The notes: generated by a model from the letters alone, not told the origin. DNA of 20,677 nt from Ilumatobacter sp. (GCA_029263275.1 JAJCXU010000098.1:1-20677); one strand, 5' to 3'. Positions 6,651 through 14,300 are shown, numbered from the stretch's first letter. Program-made: numbers and translations.

Positions 6651-9600
6651 ATGATCCATCGAGCCGGACGGACCGCACGCTTCGCCGCGTCATTGCTCGC
6701 CGTCCTGACGCTGATCGGCGTCGTGCCTTTCTGCCTCCTGGCCGTCACGCGACGGAGGTTCAATTCGCCCAATCCCCTGAGCGAGATCCCGTGGCCATGG
6801 CAATGGAGCGTCGGCGACGCCGCGGACCTGTTGCGGAGCCCGCTCACCGATGACGTTGTGGTCAACCTGCTCGTGCGTTCAGCGCTGGTCGCTGTCTGGA
6901 TTTCGATCGCCGTCATCATCGTCACGACAGCGCTCGAGGTGGCGCACCTCGTCCGACACCGAGGCATGGCGATGCCCTCGATTCGCGGACTGGGATGGGC
7001 ACAACCCATCGCGCGTGCGCTCGCCGTGGGACTCCTGCTCCTCGTTCCAATCACCACCCCGAAGGCATCACTCGCCTTGGGCGGGGCGCCAGCCGATGCG
7101 GCTCAGCCCGGACTGTCCGAACCCGAAAACAGTGCGGCTCCATCAGGTGCCTCAACATCACTCGGAGATCCGCCCCCGATCTCGTCGGTTGTTCGATCCC
7201 AGCGGCACGTTCAATCGACACCCAGCCTGCACATCGTTCAACGTGGCGAGTCGGTCTATGGCATCGCTGAGGTTCTGGCGGGCGACGTCGCGATGACCAC
7301 GACCGAGGTCGCGAATCGAATCCTGGACACCAATCTCGGCAACGAGATGGTGGGTGGCCAGACGTTCACCAATCCGGCCTACATCGAAGTCGGATGGGAG
7401 CTGGTGATTCCTGTCGATGTCTTGCCGGCAGGTCGCACCTCGCCGAGCACGCAGCAGACGCCTGGAGACAACGAGGCGGCCGACGAGGCGAGCAACGAGG
7501 TTGCGGCACGTCACGTCGTCGTCCCAGGCGACACGCTGTCGGGCATCGCGCAGCAACACCTCGGTGATGCCAACGCGTGGCCGACGGTATTCGAGCAGAA
7601 CGCCGGGCGCGATATGGGCAACGGTCGTGCCTTCACCGATCCGCACGTGATCATCCCTGGTTGGACGATCGAGATTCCTTCGGCCGACAGCGGCCCGACC
7701 GAGAATTCCCAGGCTGCTGACGACGAGGTGTTCATCGACCACCCCGACGCTCACATCGGCCTCGAGCCCGCGCCGACGGAGCAACCGCCGATGCCCGAGG
7801 AGTCCGCCGCCGATGACGTAGCAGCAGACGGCCTCACACCTTCGGTCTCGGAACCGTCAGTCCCACCGCTGACGCCGACCGTTCCCGTGAGCACATCGTC
7901 GACAACAACTCCCACCACCTCGACGCTGCCGGCAGTTCCACCCGACAACCCGGCCCCGGCCAAGCCCGACACGCCAACTGCACCCGGCGTACCTGCGCCG
8001 ATCCGAATCGAGCACGCCGCGCTGCTCGCGGCTGGGGTGCTCGCGCTGGTCGGTGTCCGCCGCCGGCAGCGGCTTCGGTCCGCGTCGCCCCGAGCGCGAG
8101 TGCCTGAGCCGCCCGACGCGGTGGTGGCAACGGAACGGCGGCTCCGCACCGTCGATCCGGGCGAGCGTTCAACTCGGGTCGACGTCGCGATTCGCGCGAT
8201 CGCCCACGAACTGGTCGACACCGACGTCCAGATCGGCACAGTGCTGCTCAGTGCAGACGGCGATATCGAACTCCGCCTGACCGCCGCGGCTCACGTCGCA
8301 CCACCGTGGCAACCCGTCGGAGACAACGAGCAATCGTGGCAACTGCCCGCGTCGGTCCCCATCGAGATTCTCGGTGAGTCCGCACGCCGCGTCGGCACAC
8401 CATGTGTTGCTCTGGTCCAACTCGGCATGGCCGCTGGCCGCGACGTCCTGATCGATGTCGAAGCGTGTGGAACGTTGACGGTGTCGGCGCCCCCTGAGCA
8501 GGCAGATGAGGTCGTGACCGCCATCGCGGCAGGCCTCGCAACATCGCCGTACGCAGAGGTCGCTCATCTGATCACGGTGGCGCTGACGGATGGCGCAGCG
8601 CTCCGACATCGCAACGCTCACCACGAAGAATCGCTCCGCGCTGCGATGGAACTCGCGAGCCAACTGGTGGGTCGCTCCCGGCCCGACGATCGGAGCACGT
8701 TCTCGCTTCGATCGCTCCGCACCGGCGGCGAGATGTGGGAGCCAGCGGTTGTCCTCGCATCAACTGGAGATCAACGATGGGCAGATGACCTCCCTCTGTC
8801 GCTGCCGCACCCCGGACAAGGCATCGGCTTGGTCGTCGCAACCGAAGCCGACGAGGTGATCGACGCTCCCGCATGCCTCAGGGGCCAGATCGACGGTTGG
8901 ACGTTGTCAGCGTTTGGGCAGGTACTCGACATCACACCGGTCGGTGTCACCGAGTCCGAGCTTGCCGACATCGCCGACATGATCGACGACGCCACAGCTC
9001 CGTTGATCACCGATGATCCTGTCTGGGCTGACGACCCGTCGGACCACGCCAACACGAGCGATGGCCGCTCCGATTCGGCTGCTTCCTCGGCAACGACGTC
9101 GGGCAGCGAGTCCGTCGGTGCGAAGGCCGGCACCGGTGCCGCCCACGACACATTCGAGCCTCGATGCCACGACATCGTGGTGCGCCTCATGGGTGGTGTC
9201 GAAGTCGTCAGCAGTGACGGCCAGCCCGGCTCATTCGAACGTTCGAAGACCGTCGAGCTGATCGCCTGGCTCGCAACGCATCGCTCGTCGTCCACGCGAA
9301 CTGCGGCGCGCACCGCGCTGTGGGAACTCGATGTCCGCGACGCAACCTTTGCGAACGTCGTGTCCGAGGCACGGCGGGCGCTCGGCCGACTGGTGACACC
9401 ACCCGGGGACGATGAGTGGGTCGCCCGGACACTCACCGAACAGCTGCCGTTGCACTCGGGCGTGGTGACCGACGCGGAGCTCATGGAGGAACGACTCGCC
9501 GCGGCACGACTGCAACCGCCCGCCCACGCGGTCGAGACGCTGCGGCCCGCTGCCGAACTGATTCGCGACATGCCGTTCGCAGGAACCAGCTATCTGTGGC

Positions 9601-9917
9601 CAGATGCGGAGGGCATCACGTCGAACTTGGTGCTCCTGGCCACTGGCGTCGCGACAGAGTTGGCGGGGCATGCGCTGTCGCTCGGCGACATCGACCTCGT
9701 GTTCTGGGCCACCGGTCAGGGCATGCAAGTGCTGGCCGGCCATGAAGAACTCATCGGCCTGCGCATGCGGGCCCACGCGCGAGCTGGCGATCTTGCCGGT
9801 GTTCGCCAGGAGTGGGAGTCATACGAGCGGGTGATCGTCGCTGACGCCTGGTCCGACGGCGAGCCAGCACCCAAGCTCCTTGCACTCCGCCGCGAACTCC
9901 TCACGACCCCCACCTGA
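6651..9917 (+). CDS. Membrane protein with two LysM domains and a BTAD/winged-helix C-terminus
   Basis: The protein has 1088 residues. Three membrane helices lie in the first 140 residues. LysM-like domains at about 193-255 (LHIVQRGESVYGIAE) and 287-344 (RHVVVPGDTLSGIAQQHLGD) should bind peptidoglycan. A Thr/Pro-rich linker (about 400-452) and a fourth helix (about 455-468) with a basic stop RRRQRLR follow. A long middle part of unknown fold comes next, then from about 840 a winged-helix-like segment (VRLMGGVEVVSSDG ... ALWELDVRDATFANVVSEARRALG) and a BTAD-like helical repeat to the end. Basic residues predict LysM outside and BTAD inside. BTAD domains are known from SARP-type regulators and ATPases. 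The gene follows the tad genes, with ribosome site GGGAGG 6 bases before the ATG. Its function is inferred as sensing the wall or regulating pilus formation. Confidence 0.8.
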   Translation: MIHRAGRTARFAASLLAVLTLIGVVPFCLLAVTRRRFNSPNPLSEIPWPWQWSVGDAADLLRSPLTDDVVVNLLVRSALVAVWISIAVIIVTTALEVAHLVRHRGMAMPSIRGLGWAQPIARALAVGLLLLVPITTPKASLALGGAPADAAQPGLSEPENSAAPSGASTSLGDPPPISSVVRSQRHVQSTPSLHIVQRGESVYGIAEVLAGDVAMTTTEVANRILDTNLGNEMVGGQTFTNPAYIEVGWELVIPVDVLPAGRTSPSTQQTPGDNEAADEASNEVAARHVVVPGDTLSGIAQQHLGDANAWPTVFEQNAGRDMGNGRAFTDPHVIIPGWTIEIPSADSGPTENSQAADDEVFIDHPDAHIGLEPAPTEQPPMPEESAADDVAADGLTPSVSEPSVPPLTPTVPVSTSSTTTPTTSTLPAVPPDNPAPAKPDTPTAPGVPAPIRIEHAALLAAGVLALVGVRRRQRLRSASPRARVPEPPDAVVATERRLRTVDPGERSTRVDVAIRAIAHELVDTDVQIGTVLLSADGDIELRLTAAAHVAPPWQPVGDNEQSWQLPASVPIEILGESARRVGTPCVALVQLGMAAGRDVLIDVEACGTLTVSAPPEQADEVVTAIAAGLATSPYAEVAHLITVALTDGAALRHRNAHHEESLRAAMELASQLVGRSRPDDRSTFSLRSLRTGGEMWEPAVVLASTGDQRWADDLPLSLPHPGQGIGLVVATEADEVIDAPACLRGQIDGWTLSAFGQVLDITPVGVTESELADIADMIDDATAPLITDDPVWADDPSDHANTSDGRSDSAASSATTSGSESVGAKAGTGAAHDTFEPRCHDIVVRLMGGVEVVSSDGQPGSFERSKTVELIAWLATHRSSSTRTAARTALWELDVRDATFANVVSEARRALGRLVTPPGDDEWVARTLTEQLPLHSGVVTDAELMEERLAAARLQPPAHAVETLRPAAELIRDMPFAGTSYLWPDAEGITSNLVLLATGVATELAGHALSLGDIDLVFWATGQGMQVLAGHEELIGLRMRAHARAGDLAGVRQEWESYERVIVADAWSDGEPAPKLLALRRELLTTPT

Positions 9918-9924
9918 CCCGAAG

Positions 9925-9955
9925 CGGTCAGTCTGTGCCTGGCACAGAGTGACCG
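9925..9955. repeat. 31-bp palindromic element, copy 1 (possible bidirectional terminator)
   Basis: This is an imperfect inverted repeat whose arms GGTCAGTCTGTGCC and GGCACAGAGTGACC pair at 13 of 14 positions. It fills the space between the stop of the LysM/BTAD gene (ends 9917) and the stop of the convergent dioxygenase gene (9958). The same 31 bases occur in opposite orientation at 19070-19100. There is no T-run, so it would be a non-classical terminator, an mRNA-stabilising hairpin or a dispersed REP-like repeat. Confidence 0.85.
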
Positions 9956-9957
9956 GT

Positions 9958-10650
9958 TCAGCTGGCGATTTCGCCGGCGATCCACTCGTCGAGCACGGGG
10001 CCCGACTCGAAGCTGGTGATCAGCGCGTAGCGCGGGGAGTCGCCGTTGTGCACGACGACGTGCCAGAGGCGCTGCGTGTCGACGACGAAGCGAGCACCCT
10101 TGGGCAGCGGGATACGCCGCTCGGTCTCCGGGTCAGGCAGGCCCTCGGCGTTGTTGTCCATCACGAGCATGTAGCTGTCGGGATTGTCCGTGAGTTCGAC
10201 CCACGATCGCACGACCCACCCCTCGTTGTCGGGGTTGAAGCGGTTGTTGTCGTCGCGGTGCAAGCTGTACATCGCAGCCTCGCGGTCTTGCGGCTCGAGC
10301 ATGATCGTGCGCACGCGGCCGAAGTTGGCACCGACGCCACCGACGTAGTTCTTGATGGTGGGAGCGACATCGGCATTCGAGGTCCACACCGCGTCTTTGT
10401 CGGTCTTGCCCTTGTCCCAGAATCCGCGGCAATCGAGCTCGCCATCGGCGGTGGCGATCGGTGCGAAGTTGGTGTCGCCACCGGACTTCCAGTCCATGTA
10501 TTCGAGTGCGAGAAATTCAGACTCAGGCACTTCGAAGTCGGCGTCCTTCAGCACGACGACACCGGTCTCAGCGAGTACGTCGAGGCGCGGGTGCGGAGTG
10601 TCGAGCGGGATGTCCACGCTCCAGTGTTCGGAAGTCGGCCAAAAGCTCAT
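9958..10650 (-). CDS. Fe(II)/2-oxoglutarate-dioxygenase-like protein (Asp/Asn hydroxylase type)
   Basis: The protein has 230 residues, with no signal peptide or membrane segment. The C-terminal half has the likely metal-binding facial triad: His131 and Asp133 in SLHRDDNN, and the distal His197 in RLWHVVVHNG, followed by Arg207 (SPRYALITSF), where this superfamily binds 2-oxoglutarate. The spacing and the pattern WVVRSWVELTDNPDSYMLVMD suit a double-stranded beta-helix hydroxylase. The substrate is unknown. The gene stands alone, convergent with the LysM/BTAD gene. A TAGGCT box on the minus strand ends 6 bases before the ATG, suggesting a leaderless message. The family call is by motif only; another cupin-fold enzyme is possible. 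Confidence 0.6.
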   Translation of the reverse strand: MSFWPTSEHWSVDIPLDTPHPRLDVLAETGVVVLKDADFEVPESEFLALEYMDWKSGGDTNFAPIATADGELDCRGFWDKGKTDKDAVWTSNADVAPTIKNYVGGVGANFGRVRTIMLEPQDREAAMYSLHRDDNNRFNPDNEGWVVRSWVELTDNPDSYMLVMDNNAEGLPDPETERRIPLPKGARFVVDTQRLWHVVVHNGDSPRYALITSFESGPVLDEWIAGEIAS

Positions 10651-10656
10651 CGCGAC

Positions 10657-10662
10657 AGCCTA
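10657..10662 (-). promoter_or_regulatory. Predicted -10 box (TAGGCT) of the dioxygenase-like gene
   Basis: The hexamer TAGGCT on the minus strand matches the actinobacterial -10 pattern TANNNT and ends 6 bases before the ATG at 10650, so transcription may begin at the start codon. No Shine-Dalgarno sequence is seen. The same hexamer at the same distance precedes hemB. Confidence 0.45.
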
Positions 10663-10733
10663 CGAAGCCGAGCCCTCGCGGTGGGTGCAACCGGCCGGGA
10701 CCTTTGTCATGATTCCGTGAGGGCATGTGGACC

Positions 10734-10752
10734 TTGCGCTGCAACTGCGCAA
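10734..10752. promoter_or_regulatory. Inverted repeat, possible operator
   Basis: TTGCGC and GCGCAA form a perfect 6-bp inverted repeat with a 7-base centre. It lies in the divergent region between the dioxygenase-like gene (starts 10650, minus) and the DUF2510 gene (starts 10816, plus). It could bind a dimeric regulator of either gene. This is a short, single occurrence, so confidence is low. Confidence 0.25.
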
Positions 10753-10802
10753 CATCCACCTTTCTTCGGCCGAAATCGTCTCGGCGGTTGACGCTGCTCC
10801 CG

Positions 10803-10808
10803 TAAGGT
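10803..10808 (+). promoter_or_regulatory. Predicted -10 box (TAAGGT) of the DUF2510 gene
   Basis: TAAGGT ends 7 bases before the ATG at 10816, consistent with a leaderless transcript. The AAGG inside it could alternatively serve as a weak ribosome binding site. The TTGACG at 10788 is only 9 bases away and cannot be its -35 box. Confidence 0.4.
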
Positions 10809-10815
10809 ACGAACC

Positions 10816-11679
10816 ATGACCACACCGGCAGACTGGTATCCCGACCCCAACGGCCGCGCTGAGCTGCGCTACTGGGATGGCAAGGCGTGGACCACCCACG
10901 TCAGCAACGGCGGCGAGCAGAGCACCGACCCCGTCGGCGGCGGCGTGTCGCGCGGCCTCGACAGTCTCGACAAGGGCCTCACCGTCGGCAACGAGAGCCG
11001 TCCGGACAAGATCCACGAGCAGCTCACCGACACGGGCTTCCGCGGCGCTGGCCTCACCGGCCAGGTCGAAGGTGGCGGCGGCACGATCCTCACCGAGCCC
11101 GTTCTCGTGGTCAATCAGAAGGCCAAGATCATCGAGCTCAACAACCAGTACGGCGTGTTCGGCCAAGACGGCGAACAGCTCGCGATGGTCAACCAGGTCG
11201 GCCAGTCAGCCGTGAAGAAGGCGATGCGCCTGGTCAGCAGCCTCGACCAGTTCATGACGCACAAGCTCCAGATCACCGACAACTCAGGTCAGATCATCAT
11301 GCAGCTCACCCGGCCGCGCAAGGTGATCAAGTCGACCGTCATCGTCGAAGACGCGCAGGGCAACGAAGTCGGTCGCATCGTCCAGCAGAAGGCGATCGGC
11401 AAGATCAACTTCGGTCTCGAAGCGGGCGGTCAAACCCTCGGGTCGATCAAGGCCGAGAACTGGCGAGCCTGGAACTTCCGGATCGAAGACGCTTCCGGCA
11501 CCGAGGTGGCACGCATCTCGAAGACCTTCGAGGGCTTCGCCAAGACGATGTTCACCACCGCCGACAACTACGTCGTGCAGATCCACCAGCGCATGCCCGA
11601 GCCCTTGAACACATTGATCGTTGCGAGCGCTCTCAGCATCGACACGGCATTGAAGCAAGACAGCCGCGGCTTCGGCTGA
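10816..11679 (+). CDS. DUF2510 protein with phospholipid scramblase/LURP-like domain
   Basis: The protein has 287 residues. Residues 5-30 form a DUF2510 motif (WYPDPNGRAELRYWDGKAWT), a short domain common in actinobacterial membrane-associated proteins. After a Gly-rich linker, residues from about 95 onward match the scramblase-related/Tubby-like beta barrel: repeated segments in which LVVNQKAKIIELNNQYGVF, ITDNSGQIIMQLTRP, IVEDAQGNEVGRIVQQ and IEDASGTEVARISKTF alternate strand and turn. In bacteria the function of this domain is not settled; in eukaryotes related domains bind lipid membranes. No membrane helix is obvious apart from a weak C-terminal hydrophobic segment (LNTLIVASALSIDTAL). It is a single gene, convergent with the M23 peptidase gene. 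Confidence 0.82.
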   Translation: MTTPADWYPDPNGRAELRYWDGKAWTTHVSNGGEQSTDPVGGGVSRGLDSLDKGLTVGNESRPDKIHEQLTDTGFRGAGLTGQVEGGGGTILTEPVLVVNQKAKIIELNNQYGVFGQDGEQLAMVNQVGQSAVKKAMRLVSSLDQFMTHKLQITDNSGQIIMQLTRPRKVIKSTVIVEDAQGNEVGRIVQQKAIGKINFGLEAGGQTLGSIKAENWRAWNFRIEDASGTEVARISKTFEGFAKTMFTTADNYVVQIHQRMPEPLNTLIVASALSIDTALKQDSRGFG

Positions 11680-11701
11680 TCAGACCACCTCGACGGTCCG
11701 G

Positions 11702-11716
11702 CTGCGGACGCCGCAG
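11702..11716. terminator. Small hairpin between convergent genes
   Basis: CTGCGG-ACG-CCGCAG is a perfect 6-bp stem with a 3-base loop, lying between the stop codons of the DUF2510 gene (11679) and the M23 peptidase gene (11734, minus). It could end transcription from both sides, although no T-run follows. In GC-rich DNA, short stems like this also arise by chance. Confidence 0.35.
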
Positions 11717-11733
11717 TTCAATCGGTCCGGGAT

Positions 11734-12429
11734 TCAGTCGCCGTAGAACGTGCAGTTGGGATGGCGAACCAGCAATGGCCGCGGATCCTGTGCAACGTTG
11801 CCGGGGCGGTACTCGAAGTGCAGGTGGTAGTTGCTGTCGCTGTGCGCACCTGACGTACCGGTGTTGCCAACGGTGCCGAGCACGGTGCCTTGCGTGACGA
11901 CATCGCCGACCGACAGACCCTCGGCATGGCTGCCCATGTGGAAGTACTTATAGGTGATGTCGGTGGTTTCGTCGTACAGCGTCCAGCCATTGCCGGCGCC
12001 ATAGGTGAGGCCACGATCTTCGTAGATCTTCGTCAGGCGCCCCGTGACGACGGCGAACAAGTCAGCGCCGCGGTTGCCGGAGATGTCAAGCCCTTCATGG
12101 CTGCGTGAACAGTTGGTGCCGCGGCAGTCGCCGAAGTTGTCGCTGATCCAACACTCGCCAGGGCGAGCATCGATAGGAAACATGATCTGACCTTCGGGAA
12201 CCGGCGGGACCGTGGTGGTGGTCGTGGTCGACGGCGGCGTGATGCGCTCTGCCGTTTCGAGTTCGCTGTTCTGCAGCGGGCCAGCAGCTCCGTTGACCCC
12301 GGGGAACGACGCACTTGCCACCTTGCTGATCGCGGCGATGCCTGCGACCGCGCCAAAGGAGGACTTGATCAGCCGGCGTCGAGAGAGGCGGTGCTTCTCG
12401 CCGAGAGAGAGGTCGGTGCGTTCGGTCAT
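11734..12429 (-). CDS. Tat-exported M23-family metallopeptidase (LytM-like)
   Basis: The protein has 231 residues. The N-terminus carries a twin-arginine signal (SRRRLIK at 16-22) with a hydrophobic core to about 41. A Thr/Pro linker (about 65-78) precedes the peptidase domain. Zinc-site residues of the M23 family are present: His111 and Asp115 (HEGLD), then His202 and His204 in YHLHFE; His164 (YFHMG) matches the additional catalytic His of LytM. The enzyme should cut peptide cross-links in peptidoglycan outside the membrane. Four Cys in the exported part (93, 102, 107, 226) may form disulphides. A second, diverged M23 gene lies just upstream on the same strand. The start ATG at 12429 has no evident ribosome site; a TATAAT lies about 97 bases before it. 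Confidence 0.88.
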   Translation of the reverse strand: MTERTDLSLGEKHRLSRRRLIKSSFGAVAGIAAISKVASASFPGVNGAAGPLQNSELETAERITPPSTTTTTTVPPVPEGQIMFPIDARPGECWISDNFGDCRGTNCSRSHEGLDISGNRGADLFAVVTGRLTKIYEDRGLTYGAGNGWTLYDETTDITYKYFHMGSHAEGLSVGDVVTQGTVLGTVGNTGTSGAHSDSNYHLHFEYRPGNVAQDPRPLLVRHPNCTFYGD

Positions 12430-12637
12430 GGATGATTCGTCGAGTCACAGCACACGGTCCAGTCGTTCGGGACAGCGCGATGGCGACAACAGTGTTTCGG
12501 CACGTCTGGTCGACGGCTTGAGCGCATTATATGACGAACATGGCAACCGTTTCGTCACGCAACCGTAACTTTGGCAGATCCTTACTTCGGCGCCACCGGA
12601 CAAACGAGCGCGAGATCCGTCGAGAATCCGTGCCCGA
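12430..12637 (-). promoter_or_regulatory. Upstream region of M23 gene with TATAAT and direct repeats
   Basis: This 208-base gap between two M23 genes holds no credible gene. On the minus strand a perfect TATAAT lies at 12526-12531, in locally AT-rich DNA, and would give a leader of roughly 90 bases before the ATG at 12429. The 8-mer ACGGTTGC (minus strand) occurs twice, at 12559-12566 and 12543-12550, 16 bases apart, overlapping where the -35 region should be. No good -35 hexamer is seen, which fits an activator-dependent promoter. No known riboswitch pattern was recognised. Confidence 0.45.
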
Positions 12638-13300
12638 TCAACTCGAGCAGGCGGTCGGCGAGTTGAGGCTGACGCCCTCGAGCGGGAAGGGCAGACGAGG
12701 CACCGGGTCGATGATGGTTGCCTCGCTCGGCGTCAGGCTGTCTTGCCAGATTTCGAAGTGCAGATGACTCCAGACTGTGTTCCCGGTGTTGCCCATGTAG
12801 CCGATCACCTGGCCTGCAGTGACCGCATCGCCTTCGCTGAGCGACGATTCATAGCTGTCGAGGTGGTGATAGCGGTAGAAGGTGCCGAGCCCGTCACGCA
12901 GAATGCGAGTGCGCCCCGCACTGTCGCTGAAGGTCTCATCCTTTTCGACAAAACCGTCGGCGCATGCAAGCAGCGGCCGGCCCAGACCACTGATTTCGTC
13001 ATTGCCGATGTCGACGCCGGCATGATTGCAGGCGCCGTTCGCGTTGCTCCGTCCGCCGAAGTTGTTCAGGCAGACGAGCGAACCGAACGTCGCACTGGTG
13101 TCAACGGGAAACGTCAATTTGCCGGTGATGCCCAGCCGCACGGCAGGGTCAACCGCACGCGCCGGCCCCACAACTGCTGCACTCAAGGCCGCCACCCGCT
13201 CAGCAGCACCAAACAATTGGCTTGCGACTGCCAGAGTTGTGGCTGCGCCCAGCGCTGAACCAATCAACTGACGGCGGGTCGGAGTATCTTGGAGAGGCAT
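12638..13300 (-). CDS. Tat-exported M23-family metallopeptidase (second copy)
   Basis: Using the ATG at 13300 the protein has 220 residues. A twin-arginine-like signal (TRRQLIG at 8-14) and a hydrophobic Ala-rich core lead to the exported domain. M23 residues are present: His93 and Asp97 in HAGVD, a His pair at 145-146 (YHHLDS), and His179/His181 in SHLHFE. It is probably a second peptidoglycan endopeptidase, distantly similar in layout to the one downstream. A longer version from a GTG at 13348 adds 16 residues, but places the Tat motif less naturally and overlaps the opposite gene by 50 bases. The chosen ATG overlaps the divergent ATG at 13299 within CATG. Confidence 0.86.
   Translation of the reverse strand: MPLQDTPTRRQLIGSALGAATTLAVASQLFGAAERVAALSAAVVGPARAVDPAVRLGITGKLTFPVDTSATFGSLVCLNNFGGRSNANGACNHAGVDIGNDEISGLGRPLLACADGFVEKDETFSDSAGRTRILRDGLGTFYRYHHLDSYESSLSEGDAVTAGQVIGYMGNTGNTVWSHLHFEIWQDSLTPSEATIIDPVPRLPFPLEGVSLNSPTACSS
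13285..13290 (+). promoter_or_regulatory. Predicted -10 box (TATCTT) of the SDR-like gene
   Basis: TATCTT ends 8 bases before the ATG at 13299. It lies inside the first codons of the opposite M23 gene. A GGAGAGG directly before the ATG is too close to act as a normal ribosome binding site, so a leaderless message is the simpler reading. Confidence 0.4.
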
Positions 13301-14300
13301 GGCAGGACGGCGAGTCTTCGTGAGTGGTGTCGGTGGCGAACTCGGCACCCTGGTGGCAAGTCTCCTCGAAGACGAGCCCTGGGTCGGTTCGCTGGCCGGT
13401 ATCGACGCTGATCCTCCGCGTCGTCGCCTCCAGCGTACGAGCTTTCATCGCATTTCTCCAGACGACCACGATCGCATCGTCGAGACGATCACCCAGTTCA
13501 ATCCACACGTACTGGTGCATGTCGGCGTGTGGGAGCCCGACGCACGAGCCGCACCCCGTGTTGCCGCAACACTCACCGACCAAGCTGCGGTGTCGATCAT
13601 CGGTGCTGCCGCTGAGTGTCGTGCGCTCGACAGCATCATCGTGCGGAGCGGCATCGAGATCTACGGCCGCGGGCCCGGGTCACTCACTCGACCAGACGAA
13701 GACGCTCCCCTGCGCCCCACGAGTGAATGGGGTCGAACCGTCGCCGAGATCGAACGCACGGCGGGCCACGTGGCCGAACGTGTCGGTGTCACCGTCGGTG
13801 CCGTCCGCCTCGCCTCGGTGCTCGGGCCGCACGTGCCGTCACCGCTCGGCCGTCTCCTCCGTCAACCAGTCGTGCCGTTCAACGCCACCAGCGATCCGCC
13901 GTTCGCGGTGATCGAGCGCCGCGACGCGGCACGCGCCATCGTCGCGGCGGCGCGCAATCAACTCTCGAGCCCGGTCAACGTGGTCGCACCGGGCGCAATC
14001 ACCTGCCTCCACGCCATCCGCCGTGGCCGACGCATCCCCCTGCCACTACTCGGTCCGCAGTGGTGGATCGCCCGCCAGGTCTCCCACCTGACCGGCGCGC
14101 CGATCCCCGACCACATCGGTGAAGCACTCACCCGTGGCCGCCTTGCCGACAACGGACGCATGCGGGCCCTGCTTGGCATGACTCCCGACATCAGTACCAC
14201 CGACGTGATCGACCATCTCTACCGCTGGCCCAGCGTCATCCGCAAACAAGCACGTGTCCCCGCCGCCGAACAAGTCGAACCCGATCAAGTGAGCGCCTGA
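13299..14300 (+). CDS. Extended-SDR-fold protein lacking the catalytic Tyr/Lys
   Basis: The protein has 333 residues. A Rossmann start with GxxGxxG (SGVGGELG; Gly10, Gly13, Gly16) and the segment RSGIEIYGRG, equivalent to the SS..VYG strand of epimerase-type enzymes, identify the NAD-dependent epimerase/dehydratase group. The YGxxK catalytic motif should follow, but TSEWGRTVAE is found: Trp144 replaces Tyr and Val148 replaces Lys. It is therefore either a non-catalytic binding protein or uses a different mechanism. The stop overlaps the next gene (TGATG). A similar neighbour pair, an epimerase-like gene before an acyltransferase-like gene, is known to me from mycobacteria (Rv0501-Rv0502), which supports the pairing but not a function. 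Confidence 0.78.
   Translation: MAGRRVFVSGVGGELGTLVASLLEDEPWVGSLAGIDADPPRRRLQRTSFHRISPDDHDRIVETITQFNPHVLVHVGVWEPDARAAPRVAATLTDQAAVSIIGAAAECRALDSIIVRSGIEIYGRGPGSLTRPDEDAPLRPTSEWGRTVAEIERTAGHVAERVGVTVGAVRLASVLGPHVPSPLGRLLRQPVVPFNATSDPPFAVIERRDAARAIVAAARNQLSSPVNVVAPGAITCLHAIRRGRRIPLPLLGPQWWIARQVSHLTGAPIPDHIGEALTRGRLADNGRMRALLGMTPDISTTDVIDHLYRWPSVIRKQARVPAAEQVEPDQVSA

Noticed and set aside
10788..10808. TTGACG plus TAAGGT as a standard -35/-10 promoter
   Set aside because: Only 9 bases separate the two, far short of the 16-18 needed; only the -10 box is kept.
12430..12637. c-di-AMP (ydaO-type) riboswitch before the M23 gene
   Set aside because: This riboswitch is known before cell-wall hydrolase genes in actinobacteria, but its conserved sequence blocks were not seen and the predicted leader is short.
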